Assembly (NCBI GenBank): GCA_000711775.1
Contig: ARYC01000557.1
Coordinates: 1 to 64,000, forward strand
From: Oxytricha trifallax
Taxonomy: Eukaryota; Ciliophora; Spirotrichea; Sporadotrichida; Oxytrichidae
Direction: 5' to 3'
Length of the DNA: 64,000 bases
Part shown: one piece after another, positions 26,159-37,102 of the stretch
How positions within the stretch are numbered: the first letter of the stretch is position 1
How the letters are laid out: every line of letters begins with the position of its first letter
Notes under the pieces: generated by a model
What the model saw: only the letters and a program-made list of their open reading frames with translations
The model's database searches: none
What the model was told of the DNA's origin: nothing
Program-made: the position numbers and the translations under genes

Positions 26159-28571
26159 TGAAAAATTTGTAGCACAAGCATTAGGACACTACTTTAAGCT
26201 ATTATAGAAATAAAAATGGTATAAATAAATTGAATGATATGTTTAGATAGCCCTTATAATTCTAGCAATATTAATTCCGATAATAGATTTATATATTGAT
26301 TTGTTTTCGTATTCTTAAGGGATTTTGAGTATAGCCTTATTATATTCTTTTGCATAGAAATTCCTATAGCTTTCTTCATTAGAAAACATCAATAAAACTA
26401 ATAAAATTCCCAATCCTACTAAGAAACCCAACATAGATTTATGAATACTATTTTACTATTTTTTAAGTCCCCTAAGAATTTAAATCATAGCTATTATTCC
26501 AAGGATTTTAGTCCCCGTCTCATTAGCTTAAACTAAATCCTTAATAGACTTGAGAAATGGATCTATTTCGAAATTCATAGACTTCTCTTTATCATAAAAA
26601 TAGCTGATTTTATAGCATAATGCTATGCACATAATTTCCCATGATATTTATCTAACCAATTTAAAGTTATTAAACTTTTACACTACAATTGTGATTAAAA
26701 TCAAGCCAATATAGGAATCGACTAAATAATCATTCTCTTGTATAAAACAATCCACAAATGGTGTAATGACATAACACAATATAATTAGAAATATCACTAT
26801 ATAAGATAAGTCAAGATCTTTGAAACTGTTTTGATAGGCTTTCATAAATATTTGTTTTATCATGATATACAAAGCTTTTCCGAAAGTGAAAAAACACAAG
26901 CAAATTATCAAGATTTATACTATCGTAAGTGGTACTAGTAGAAATAGGGGCATTAGCAGTATAATATCATCTACTTTTTTATCTTTGAGAAATATCAAGG
27001 AATTTATTAATAGCATTAATGTAAATATAGCACCTTAAATAATTGCGAAATCGTCGTATGAGGCCCATTAGTGTCTAAATTCATCATATTTGAAGTTTAA
27101 GAAGTTCTACAGGATCAAACAAAGTTTTTATTGTTAAAGAAATAAAATGGTCATTACTTAAAAATTGAATTAATTTATTAATTCATTTAAAATCATATAT
27201 CTTTGAAATAAATCCTTGGTTTCTTGTAAACCAAAAATATAGCATAATAAGTAAAATTTAGCATTGAAAATAATCGAGATCTATTTTATTTCCAAAAATA
27301 TTTTTGTTGATTAAACTATTTAATTATTCCTCATTAAAAATTAATAAAATAGTAATTTCATATCAATTTATTATTACCATATTTCATTGAATAGCTAAGT
27401 TTACCTATTAAATTGTATCTTAAATCTCATTAATCTATCGATCACACCATTCCCTTTTCTCCAGTTCACAATAACTCCTAATATAATTCTAAACCTACAG
27501 CAAATTAAGCAAAACCATATCTTAACTCTAATTGCCCATTTTGTCTATTTACTCCTAATCATGAAAGTAGGGATGATATACTCCCAAGTTTTAGAATGGT
27601 ATGGAAATTTCGAAGATAGAACAAAGTACAGTAGCTAGGTCTTATTATTTGAATCTTTTTATGCTCTGGCGATTTTGACTGAAAACATCCCACATTGGAA
27701 ATACTTTCTTAGAATAGGTAAAAAGTATAGATTTAAGTTCATTCCAAGATCCACCTCCATGGTTGCCGTCGTCTGTCATGCCGTGATCGCCAAAAACTAA
27801 GAGAGTTGTGTTATTATCCATGTGATCTATTATGTCTTAAATTATAAGCTCTGTATCGTTAAGTTTTCTTTCGATTTCCTTATGACTTGCATCGTAAGTG
27901 TGTCCAGCATGATCTACTCCAATTATGTGGCCAATTAACAAAGTGAAATTATTGGATTTTATCTCATTCATCATATCTCGGTGTGTGTTGACGTCTAATG
28001 AATCTAAATCTCTGACATTGAAAGAAGGATAGGGGTAAGATCTGTCGAAGTATTATCCAAACATTTCAAGCCAGATATAGTCGCCTGCAAATACAACAGT
28101 TGACTGATTATAGGTTTACTTTAGCTAGTACAAAACATTATCTTCTTTTATTTGATCTCCTCCAAAATTTTCACTGATTTCAAAGAATGCATTAAGTGCT
28201 CCTGTTAGCAAGCCCTTAACTCTCACAGATGTGACGGTTGGCATTTCTGACTGCTGTGGTATGAAAATTGTGTTGTCTGGTAAATCATTGTTATAATCTT
28301 CGAAAAGCTGAATGCGTCTGCCTTAATAAATTGATTCAGATCTCTTCAAGTATTTTGGGACAGTATCACCCATTTCGACAAAGTCTTCTCTAAGAGCATC
28401 GACTAGAAGCATAATTACTTTTCTATCTGGCTTGGGTTTATTCTAATGGAAGATAGGCTTGGATTTGTTTGTTAGATTTAACTTTGAAGGGAACATTCCA
28501 ATTTTGAAATGATAAACAGAAAGGACGAGCAAGATAATGCTCGCTAGAAAGAATCGAATATCATTTCTCAT
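26159..28571 (-). CDS. PIGO: GPI ethanolamine-phosphate transferase (PIG-O type), N-terminal and middle block
   Basis: Reverse strand from ATG 28571-28569. A short N-terminal membrane anchor (FFLASIILLVLSVYHF) precedes the luminal alkaline-phosphatase-like domain: metal-binding motifs LLVDALREDF, LIGHIIGVDHAGHTYD and FGDHGMTDDGNHGG. The family element LATVLCSIFEISIPFQNLG follows, then many membrane segments down to about 26160. It would add ethanolamine phosphate to the third mannose of GPI anchors in the ER. An IES of about 0.4 kb lies between the catalytic and membrane parts. The reading frame does not end here; the missing C-terminus is on the forward strand at 23.2-24.3 kb. Confidence 0.87.
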
Positions 28572-28634
28572 TTTGTATTTTAATTTTGAAATATTTATCA
28601 ATTTTATTTTAAGAAGTCTTGTGAAATTCAATTT

Positions 28635-29264
28635 AAGAAGTTGACAATGGTTCATTTTATGACAATCTAGAAACTCTGATTGCTTCTCAAAAGATCAAAA
28701 GACCTATAGTACTCTTCCCAGAAGCTACAAAGACTAACGGCAGAGGGATCTTGAATTTCGAACCAGAAATAGTTGACATAATTTTAGCAGCAGCAGAGTC
28801 AGGTAGAGTGAAAATTCACACTATAAGATTTGATTATGACTATCAATTTACCTCCCCCTATAACTCTACTGATCCATTAGGTCTAAAAAGCGCATTAAAA
28901 CTTCTCACTCAAGTAAGTATATATTAATATTGTTTGTTTTTTTACATTCTTAAACCTTTGATGTATAGTTGAGAAATTCAATCTTGATTCAGTACTACTT
29001 CAATGTCGAAGAGAAACTATAAGAGCTGAAGTCTAGAGAAGAGAAATACGCATTTATACGCAAGATATTGTAGTTATTATTGTATAGATTTTAATGAGAG
29101 TTAATTGTACTATTCTAATTTATTTTTTTAAAAACAAGACTATGATGGCTAGAACTAAAGAGTATGCACTGCAATTGACATTTAGAGAACATCAGCAATT
29201 TTTGGATTACTGGTTCAATACTCAAAATAAGTTCTATGCTAATCAAAGCAAGAAAAATAAGTGA
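28635..29264 (+). CDS. LPCAT-like acyltransferase, block 3 (C-terminal)
   Basis: The forward block begins at pointer AAGAAGTT (28635-28642) and ends at TGA 29262-29264. It starts mid-domain: IASQKIKRPIVLFPEATKTN is the acyltransferase motif III (FPEGT type, here FPEA), with GRGILNFEPEIVDI after it. Two further MDSs give LRNSILIQYYFNVEEKL and FREHQQFLDYWFNTQNKFY. There is no start codon and no acceptor motif I in this block. The same 8-bp pointer, in inverse orientation, ends the reverse block at 45.1 kb, and joining the two restores IRFPQEV-DNGSFYDNLE in frame. Confidence 0.85.
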
Positions 29265-29861
29265 TTAGGATTTAAATATGACATGGCAGTTTATGTTTAG
29301 TTAATTTTAAAGTAAAACTTTAAATTAGAATGAATCAATTAATTTAGTTTTACAAGTGAAGTATATAATAGTGTATATATTAGACTTTAATTATAAAATA
29401 GTAATTAAATTTCCTGTCTTATTGAGAGGTCCAGTCACAGTGTATTTTTGAGTTAGGGAGGAAAATTTATAGTAGCCATAAATAATCGATGTATTCCTTG
29501 ATAGAATTTTAAGCGTTCAGAGTACATCGCATTTGTATGTTGAAGAGTGAATTACAAATAATTTATAATAGCAGTACTACTCTAAAGGCTCATTATTCAT
29601 ATTTTTATTTCCCTATCTATCAGTAATAATACTGCTTTTGTCTAAGGTCCGTGATAAAATCGTATGAGTGAAATTAACCTTTAAAAATTGCGGAGCCTTT
29701 CTAATACACTCTGTTTATTAATACTTTCGCATGTGAGTATAAGCGAAGTGAGCTCTGAGTATTTCAATAGAGCAAAATTAAAGCTTAATCAAAATACAAT
29801 AATTAAATCCTTGATATTAAAAATAAAATTTTAATCAAATTTGGCAAAAACAAAATATAGC
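29265..29861. other. Intergenic DNA 3' of the acyltransferase block
   Basis: No coding segment seen. A T-rich run on the reverse strand at 29845-29857 serves as the probable RNA polymerase III terminator of the tRNA gene. Confidence 0.6.
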
Positions 29862-29935
29862 TACCCATAGCGGGAATTGAACCCGCGGCCCCAGCCGTGT
29901 TAAGGCTGTGTCATAACCAACTAGACCATATGAGC
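29862..29935 (-). tRNA. tRNA-Val (anticodon AAC)
   Basis: The 74-nt reverse-strand sequence folds as a cloverleaf. Acceptor GCTCATA/TATGGGT has two G-T wobbles. The anticodon stem is CAGCC/GGCTG with loop TTAACAC, giving anticodon AAC. The T stem is GCGGG/CCCGC with loop TTCAATT, and the variable loop has five bases. No intron. The internal B box GGTTCAATTCC is intact, and a T run lies just beyond the 3' end. A lone tRNA gene is normal for hypotrichs, where it would become its own nanochromosome. It lies inside the span of the scrambled acyltransferase. Confidence 0.95.
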
Positions 29936-30611
29936 TAGGATGACATCCTTGTTAGTAAGTTTTAGTTTATACTTATTTATAAATTATTTGTTTTATGATC
30001 CATTAACAAATTTTTACATCATATCTTAAATCAGAATAATCTTACCATATTAAAATATTTTTTTATATTTTTATTGTATAACTTTTTAAAATAACCATGA
30101 TATCATTTCAAGAAAGTTATTTAAATTTTATGCATATTAAGCTATAAGCCAAAATTTTTCAAAAATATTGGAAAGCTTGGGTTCAAATAATTAGCCTGTA
30201 CTTTATTTTATTTATAATAAATAAAATCCTTGTATTATTTTGCCTTATAACTCTTTTATGGAACTCCAATTTCCACTTCTAAATGAGTGATATAGAAAAA
30301 GTATGACAGTCATTAGTAAAATAAAATATTAGTCAAGAAAGCTATAAAATACTTAAGTAAGAATTCTCAAAATCTGTAACTTCAAACATAGTTAAATTTT
30401 AAGCAAAAATTGTGTCTAAATAATTGAAATTTGAGTACTATATAGTTGGTATACTAATTGATCAATAGCTCTTATTCAAACATGCAAATTAAACTAATGA
30501 CTCGAATATTCACACAAAGCATGGAATTTCGAAGTGAGTAGAGTATTGTAAAAACGAGTTAAGCATTATTAATAATTATTTTAGATTCATTTTTGATACT
30601 ATAAACCTATA
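29936..30611. other. AT-rich intergenic DNA upstream of the JAMM gene
   Basis: Nothing recognisable; presumably holds the promoters of the divergent tRNA and JAMM genes. Confidence 0.55.
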
Positions 30612-32993
30612 ATGGAAGATCTACCTATGGAATAAGATATGCAGAATTCAGAGTATAGTTTTAATCAATAAGCTTTCAATCTTAATCATAAAAAGCCAAA
30701 GCAAAAATTAAGCGACTAAAATTTGATGCAATAATCAAATATTCAAAATTCAGACCATCGAATGAGCGAGCTGTAAGATAGCGAAATCTAATCACTGCAT
30801 CAATCTTCACACTATACAGACGATGAAAACGATACTGCCTCTCAAATTTCTCTAAATAGCTTTGAAGCAGATTCAACGATTGACCCTATCGAAAAAGCTC
30901 AAAGAGAAGAAAATCATGAAATGATGGATTTAGACAATCAAAATTAACTGATTGACTTGAATAATTAGTACTAATAGGATATCAATTCTACTCATTCGAC
31001 ATCTTCAGCTACACCTTGCAAGTCAGATATCTCATTTAAAAATAGGTATAAGCCTTAAGTCCCTGAATTTAATCCAGATGACTTTACTAGTAAACTATCA
31101 TGTTCTGTGGATAATCTCAAAAGATTGAGAGAAATCTGGAAATTGTAAAACTCAAAATGTGTGTTTGACACTGAAACTGCAAATTTGTACTTTCAATATA
31201 GAGATCCCTTAGTATTTAATGATTAATACTCTGGTTAACCAATTATTGAAGTCTTAAAGCCTCTCAAAATGGATGTAAAAATGAAATGCAGTAAAATGGA
31301 AGTTAAGAAGATTGAAAAATTGAGGAAGTAATAAGAGAGAGAAAAGGCTATGTTATCTAGGGATTCAAGGCAAGATTATTATAATCCTAAGGATGGAGAA
31401 GTTCCATATTGGCACATATTGAGTAAAGATAAGTTCTAAGACTTAATAAATAATTACAAATACCCTTTATAGAGAATGCTCACTGTTGAGCAAATATAAA
31501 ATATGCGAAAGATGCTAGTATAAGAAAATAACGATGGCCAGAAAGGGGGAGTTGGTACAAAAAAGGAAAAAGCCTATTCTCGATGTGAAACTAAAAAGCA
31601 ATAAGAAAAATACCGAAATGCAGCTGCAATCGCGGCTAGAGAATCATCTAGACCAAGAAGGCAAGCTGCATAAAATGCAAACATATAAATGAATCTATCA
31701 AGCAAAGACCCTGACGATTCATTTAGAGCTTAAAACTAACATGAACTTGTAGAATGTCAAAGATTTTTAACTGAAATGCACTAACCTATTGTTCTATTTA
31801 TAACTTTGGAGGCTCTGTTTACTATGAATGTTCATGCTCATGTGCATAGAAATGAAATAATTGGGTTTGTTAGTGGCCATAGAGTAAAGACCAAAAAAAT
31901 TGGAAAGGATGTGTTTATTATACAAGAAACAGTGCCATGCCAAGCTATGGTTGACGATTATGGAAATACTGACTACTCTAAGAATGTAGAAATGAATCCA
32001 GAATCAGCAGAAGAAAAAGTTAAAGAAATTGAGAGTAAAGGGCTTTAGATTTTAGGATGGTATCATAGTCATCCAAAGTTTGAAGCTAACCCCTCTCATA
32101 TTGATGTTTAAAATCATGAAACTTACTAGAAAATGTTTAACAGAGATGGAAAGTATTTTATGGCTTTAATTATTGCACCCTACTACAGTACAACAGATGT
32201 TACAACTAAATTTAACAGCCTTCCTAAGCTTAAATGCTTTGTCACTGTATTTAATAAAGAAACTGAGAGAATTATGCCCTATGAATTAGCTATAAATGTA
32301 CTTCCCTAAACTAGACTTAATAAGGAGCTTATATTGAATCAAGTGAGAGAAATTCAAGATAATCCCTTCGCTTTTGACAAGATATAACTGAAGAATGAAG
32401 CTTGTGTCCTTAAATGCTCGAAAAATAACCAAATTCATTTAAAAAAGGGAGAAAAGTTGATTAGAAGCTTGAAATAACTTATAGAGTTCAATGCAATTAA
32501 GGTAAGAAAAGAAAAAGTTACAGCCTCCCATATTGCCAGACACTTTGAAGGCTTAACTATGCTATAAGAAGAAATGAAGCTTCCCGATAAATTAGATGAT
32601 AAAACTGACCCAGATTGCATTGAATAATTAAAACGTAGCATGCGTTTGAGAGGAAGATACAAAAACAAGAATTTCAATACTACAAACTATGAAGATATGC
32701 AAATCGATGAAAATTTCGAAGATGACGAGCAAGATCAAGAGAGTGGAGTTAACACTTCCAAGAAAGATTGGTACAAAAGTATAGATTTGAGGACTATTGC
32801 TACTTCAGATGAGTGTCACATGAATTTGGCATTAACTTTGGCAAGAATTAGAACTAAATACTTCAAAGCAAAGGGTGAGATTAATGATTACTGCATGAAG
32901 ATAACGGTTATGGGTCATGCAGAAAGATTTATAGATTAGATAAAAGAGATACTTGACACTGGAGAGGATACTTATTTCAGTGAAAATGAATGA
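30612..32993 (+). CDS. JAMM/MPN-domain metalloprotease (MYSM1-like deubiquitinase), uninterrupted
   Basis: One open frame of 793 codons, ATG 30612 to TGA 32991-32993, with no IES. About the first 400 residues are polar, with a conserved middle (EVPYWHILSKDKFQDLINNY) and a basic stretch. A JAMM/MPN+ domain follows: Glu in HVHRNEIIGFVSGH, then GWYHSHPKFEANPSHIDVQN, which supplies the HxHP...S...D zinc ligands. All catalytic residues are present, so an active zinc-dependent isopeptidase is likely. The long N-terminal extension and C-terminal charged region resemble MYSM1-type histone H2A deubiquitinases rather than Rpn11 or Csn5. No SWIRM domain was recognised with confidence. Confidence 0.88.
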
Positions 32994-33176
32994 ATGATTT
33001 AATATAATAATTGTTTAATTTTTTTCAAATACTTCTCAATATTTATTAACAGTTCTTTCTATTTTATGCTTTATTGATATGTGCTTTAGTTCAATTTTTA
33101 TGATTGAGTAAAATTAAATTAAATATATTAAATTTATCAATTTATTACTTTTATTAACACTTATCTGTGAAATTTA

Positions 33177-36100
33177 ATGGGAAATATATTTTAGCCCTCA
33201 ACTTAAGAAAAGAATATCCTCCTGCTGGGCTTAGAACGTGCTGGAAAAACTCACATGCTCTATAATTACCTAGTGGGTGAGGGAGGAATGCATACAATTA
33301 AAAAATTGAAAGAGACTCTTGGAATGAATTACGAACATATAGTGGAGTCGCCATAGAACTTTGATGTTTGGGATATTAGTGGAAACCCTCTACTGAGAAA
33401 ACAATGGACTTTATACATAAAATTTAAATTTGGGTGGTTAAAAATTGTAAGCATTAGGGGAATTAAAAGTGGAATCATTTATTTATAAAATGCTTATATA
33501 TTTATTTGAAGGTTTTTTACATTAAGTTAAATAGAGTTTGTTTATTCCATTATTAAAAGAAAGTTCTTATAATTAATATATTATAATTTTATCAAAAATA
33601 TTTTCATAAAAATTCTTGTATATTTTTTTTTCATCAATGATTGCTATTATAAGTATAAGTAATAATTTTATTAACTATACATAAATCTGTTTTGTTAAGA
33701 TATATTTGGTATTATGGATTCAAAAAGCTAAATAAATGTATCATTAAAATTAAAAATCTATGGCTAATTAATTATCTAAAGAAAACAAAAGCAATCGGTA
33801 TTTACAATTTAGCCTAAATTGTTTAATCTCTTAGTCTTGCGTTAATTTATTATATTTAACTTATTTTTCAAATTTTATCCCACAGATCTTCTGGACTTAA
33901 TTTCCAATCAAATTATAGAGGCAAATTTTTAATTTGATTTTATGTTATTTTTTACTACTTTGAATTAATTAAAAAACTTTATCAAAAAAGCAAATAATTT
34001 ATTAATTTTATATATTTTTAAAAGTATAAATTTTACCCAGAAAAAATAATTCACATTTATTATTTAATAATTCAGATATTTTAAAAATGTTATTTTTATT
34101 ATTTATTCACATTAATCAAATCGCAAATGCTCATATATTTAATAAATAATATAAGAAAACATAAGTGAGATCAGAAATAGAGCAAAAAATACAAACATTT
34201 AAATTACAGTGATTTAACTCTTTTTTAAAATTGAATTTAAATTAATATTGTCGTTAGATTTATATTAAAGATGAACAATTCTTTTTCGCAGCAAGATTTA
34301 GTTGAACAACAGTAGAGAGATATTAGGTTGAATGTATAGAAAGTGGCTTCTTTTGTGGTAAGCAGTGGTTAAGGCTTAAACCCTGCTTCAGTTACAGAGT
34401 ATCAACAAGAGAAGCAAATTTCATTTGGCCTTATTGATTATGAAAACCTTGGAAAATTAGACAATTAAAATGCCAGAACTAAGAAAATGGAACTTGTAGA
34501 AGATGGTATTGACAAGTTAACAACACCTATCAAGAAAAACTTCAGAAAAGATATGAATAGACAACATGATCCTAATTCTTCTATTAAAGAAGAGCAAAAA
34601 TTGAATCTTAAAATGAGCCATGATTCTCAATTAAGCAAATCATTGATATACGATGACGACAACTTAGAACTATTAAATTCAGAACACCCTTAGAATGAAA
34701 ACTCTTATAAGAGATTATATGTTTAGAAATCCAGTGAGTTTGAATAAGAGCAACCTAAAAAACCAAGAACTAATCTACTTTTTGAATTAGAGAACGTTTA
34801 GAAACTTAAAAATTCAACTATCAACAACGGAGAAGCTTTTTAAGCCAGTGAAATCAAATCTGCTATTGATTGCTCAAGAAATAAAGATTTTAGCTCTTCC
34901 CAAATAAGATAAAAGCAATTGCTTGAAGCGTTGAGCAATGAAAACAATACAGGCACCTAAAATATTCAGTAAACTTAACCATAGAATCCATATCACAGCT
35001 CTTAGAATTTTCCACAAGGAACTCAATAATTGCAAAACAAACAAGAAACTACTCCTCTTAAGCCATCTATGATTAAATGTAATTGCTGTAGTAAGTTGCT
35101 ATGCTGTTTGAAGTTATATAATAACGTGCATCCTCCAAACTCTGAAAGCAAACTAAACAAAGTAAAAACAGAAATACAGTACAAAGAAATAGGGAGCAAG
35201 TATTTTATTAAAATAATAAATGTTTTTCAATTTATCAAGTTGGACAGACCTCACAATCAGAAGAAGCAGAGAACTATGAATGAAATTAAACAAATGAATT
35301 CTTTGCCATTTGAAAAATTAGAGCAACTTTAGCTGCCCAGACAAAGCATAGATCAGACTCCTTAAAGCGATCTACTTCCACCCCACTCCTCAATTTCTAA
35401 ACAAAATAGTGTGATATTTAAGACCTCCACTGAAAAAGTTAATCCAAAAATTTTTCCTTCAATCTCCGTTGATGACTAAAAATCTGAATAATTTGGCAAG
35501 GCTGTTGAGAATCTAAATCCACCAAACTTACAACTATCATTGTCTGACAGCGTTAATTTTAAAACACCCTCTGAAGATTCTGCAAATGTCTAACCCACTT
35601 AAAATAAGCAAGGCACAGTTGCATCTGAAATCCAAGATCAAGTTCCTGTTCTTGTAGTCGATGACTCTTATAGCCCTATAATAACTAAAGATATATATCC
35701 TGCAGCTTTTAATTGAGCAATATAACATGAAAAATTAAACGGCAACTTTTGAAAGTGTCCTCCTAGTAATAACTTCTTATTAATGTTAAACTACTTCTTA
35801 ATCACTACTTATCAATTCAACTACTAATACTCCATGCAATAAAATCTATAATTTATCACAGTAAGAATATATTTCAGAAGTTATATAAGTATAAGTTATG
35901 AGACTACTTTAATTTACATCTAAGAATTTTCTATTTTAATAATTATGAAAATGTTTACTCATTATTTTTATAAGTTTTGATTTATAAAAGACTTTATACA
36001 TAAGCAACATCCCAGTGGCAGGAATAATATACGTTGTGAATATTTCGGAGGACATAGAACGAATCAGAGAGGGTAAAAAACAGCTGCATAAGTTAATGAG

Positions 36101-36823
36101 TGAGCCTGCTCTATCGGATAGTATATTAGCTGTGGTGTTTAATGTTAAGCCAAATATTTCAATTAATAATGGAAATAGTGCTGGTTAGATGGCAAATATT
36201 ATTACATACAATTCATTAATAATTTCGACTATTTCATGAATATTTTACACAAGATTACTTCGTTTATGTAATAACCAGGAGGAAGAGAAGAAAAGAGGGG
36301 AAGACTAACAAAATTACAATAATGGGAATAATTAGCAAAGTAGTACACCCCTGAAACCCCTGGCCAGGAAGAAAGATCAGTGGGTTGAGTCCCCCTTCAA
36401 TTAAGAGTAACTTGAGAAGATATTTGAGTTGAGTAAATTAAAGAGAACAATCCAATTGTATTTCATTATTAGATACTTTTTATTTTTAAAGTTTAACATT
36501 CAATTTATATTTCATATAGAAAATATTAATTTTATTCTCCCTATAATTATATAAGTTCAATTATGTGCTAAATATTTTTACTGAATGATAAAGCAATCGT
36601 TCTATATAGACATAGGAGAGCAAAAAGCATGTGAGAAAGTATTTCAATGGATGAGTGGTAAACTAGACTATAAATTGAGAGTGAAAGCTAAACGAGAAAG
36701 GAAACTAGTCCAAGAGCAGTAGTAAACAATTATTAATATTATTAATATATAAATAATTAATAATAATAATATTTGTTATTATTTATATAGTAACCACCAT
36801 AAAATGAGGAAGATGATAAGTGA
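33177..36823 (+). CDS. Arf-like small GTPase interrupted by a gene-bearing IES
   Basis: ATG 33177 (MGN start, so Gly2 could be myristoylated), TGA 36821-36823. The P-loop is LLLGLERAGKTHM, and the switch II region NFDVWDISGNPLLRKQW has DxxG as DISG. After IES 33407-35989 comes LYISNIPVAGIIYVVNISED, the Arf beta-strand and helix, then SDSILAVVFNVK in place of the NKxD region. An Asn/Gln-rich insertion precedes the C-terminal FYIDIGEQKACEKVFQWMSG. Pointers: GACTTTATACATAA (14 bp) for the large IES and AGTAA for IES 36721-36788. The insertion and the altered NKxD make it an unusual Arf relative. The membrane-traffic role is inferred from family only. Confidence 0.86.
33407..35989. other. 2.6-kb IES of the Arf-like gene, 14-bp pointer, containing a complete gene
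   Basis: GACTTTATACATAA occurs at 33407-33420 and 35990-36003. Removing one copy plus the interval joins KQWTLYI to SNIPVAGIIY without a frame change. The interval holds an ATG-to-TGA gene of 481 codons at 34271-35716, so this IES is also a gene locus. Confidence 0.9.
34271..35716 (+). CDS. Unknown polar protein nested inside an IES
   Basis: Single open frame of 481 codons, ATG 34271 to TGA 35714-35716, same strand as the host Arf-like gene. It is rich in Ser, Asn, Gln and Lys. A Cys cluster (MIKCNCCSKLLCCLKLYNN) is the only ordered-looking block. The C-terminus is hydrophobic/acidic (VPVLVVDDSYSPIITKDIYP). TAA and TAG codons are used as Gln throughout, as in genuine host genes, and no TGA interrupts it. 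No family recognised; there is no resemblance to a transposase. Confidence 0.75.
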
Positions 36824-37102
36824 ATGGAAAATAATTTTTTTTTAGATAATTAAACCCAATTTAATTTGATATGAAATAGTAAATTTCTTTTAAGTGAAAA
36901 AAGCCAAATTATTCTAACATTGAAAATGGAAGAAACTTATCAGTGTATAGTGATAAAAACTAATAGCTTTTTAACAGTTTTATATGAAAATAAGTTAATG
37001 TAATAATTTGAACTTAATTTAGGGTATAAATACTTGACATTATTGATTAATTTTATAATAAAAAATCTTAATTATTTATCATCATAGTATTTCTTAACAA
37101 AA

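Noticed and set aside
23216-28571. Two independent GPI-transferase genes rather than one scrambled gene
   Set aside because: The reverse block lacks the family C-terminus and the forward block lacks the catalytic domain; together they make one non-overlapping family-length protein. Still open to test against the macronuclear genome.
30612-32993. TAA/TAG codons as evidence of pseudogenes here and in other genes
   Set aside because: They occur throughout conserved domains at Gln positions and TGA alone ends frames, so this is the hypotrich nuclear code.
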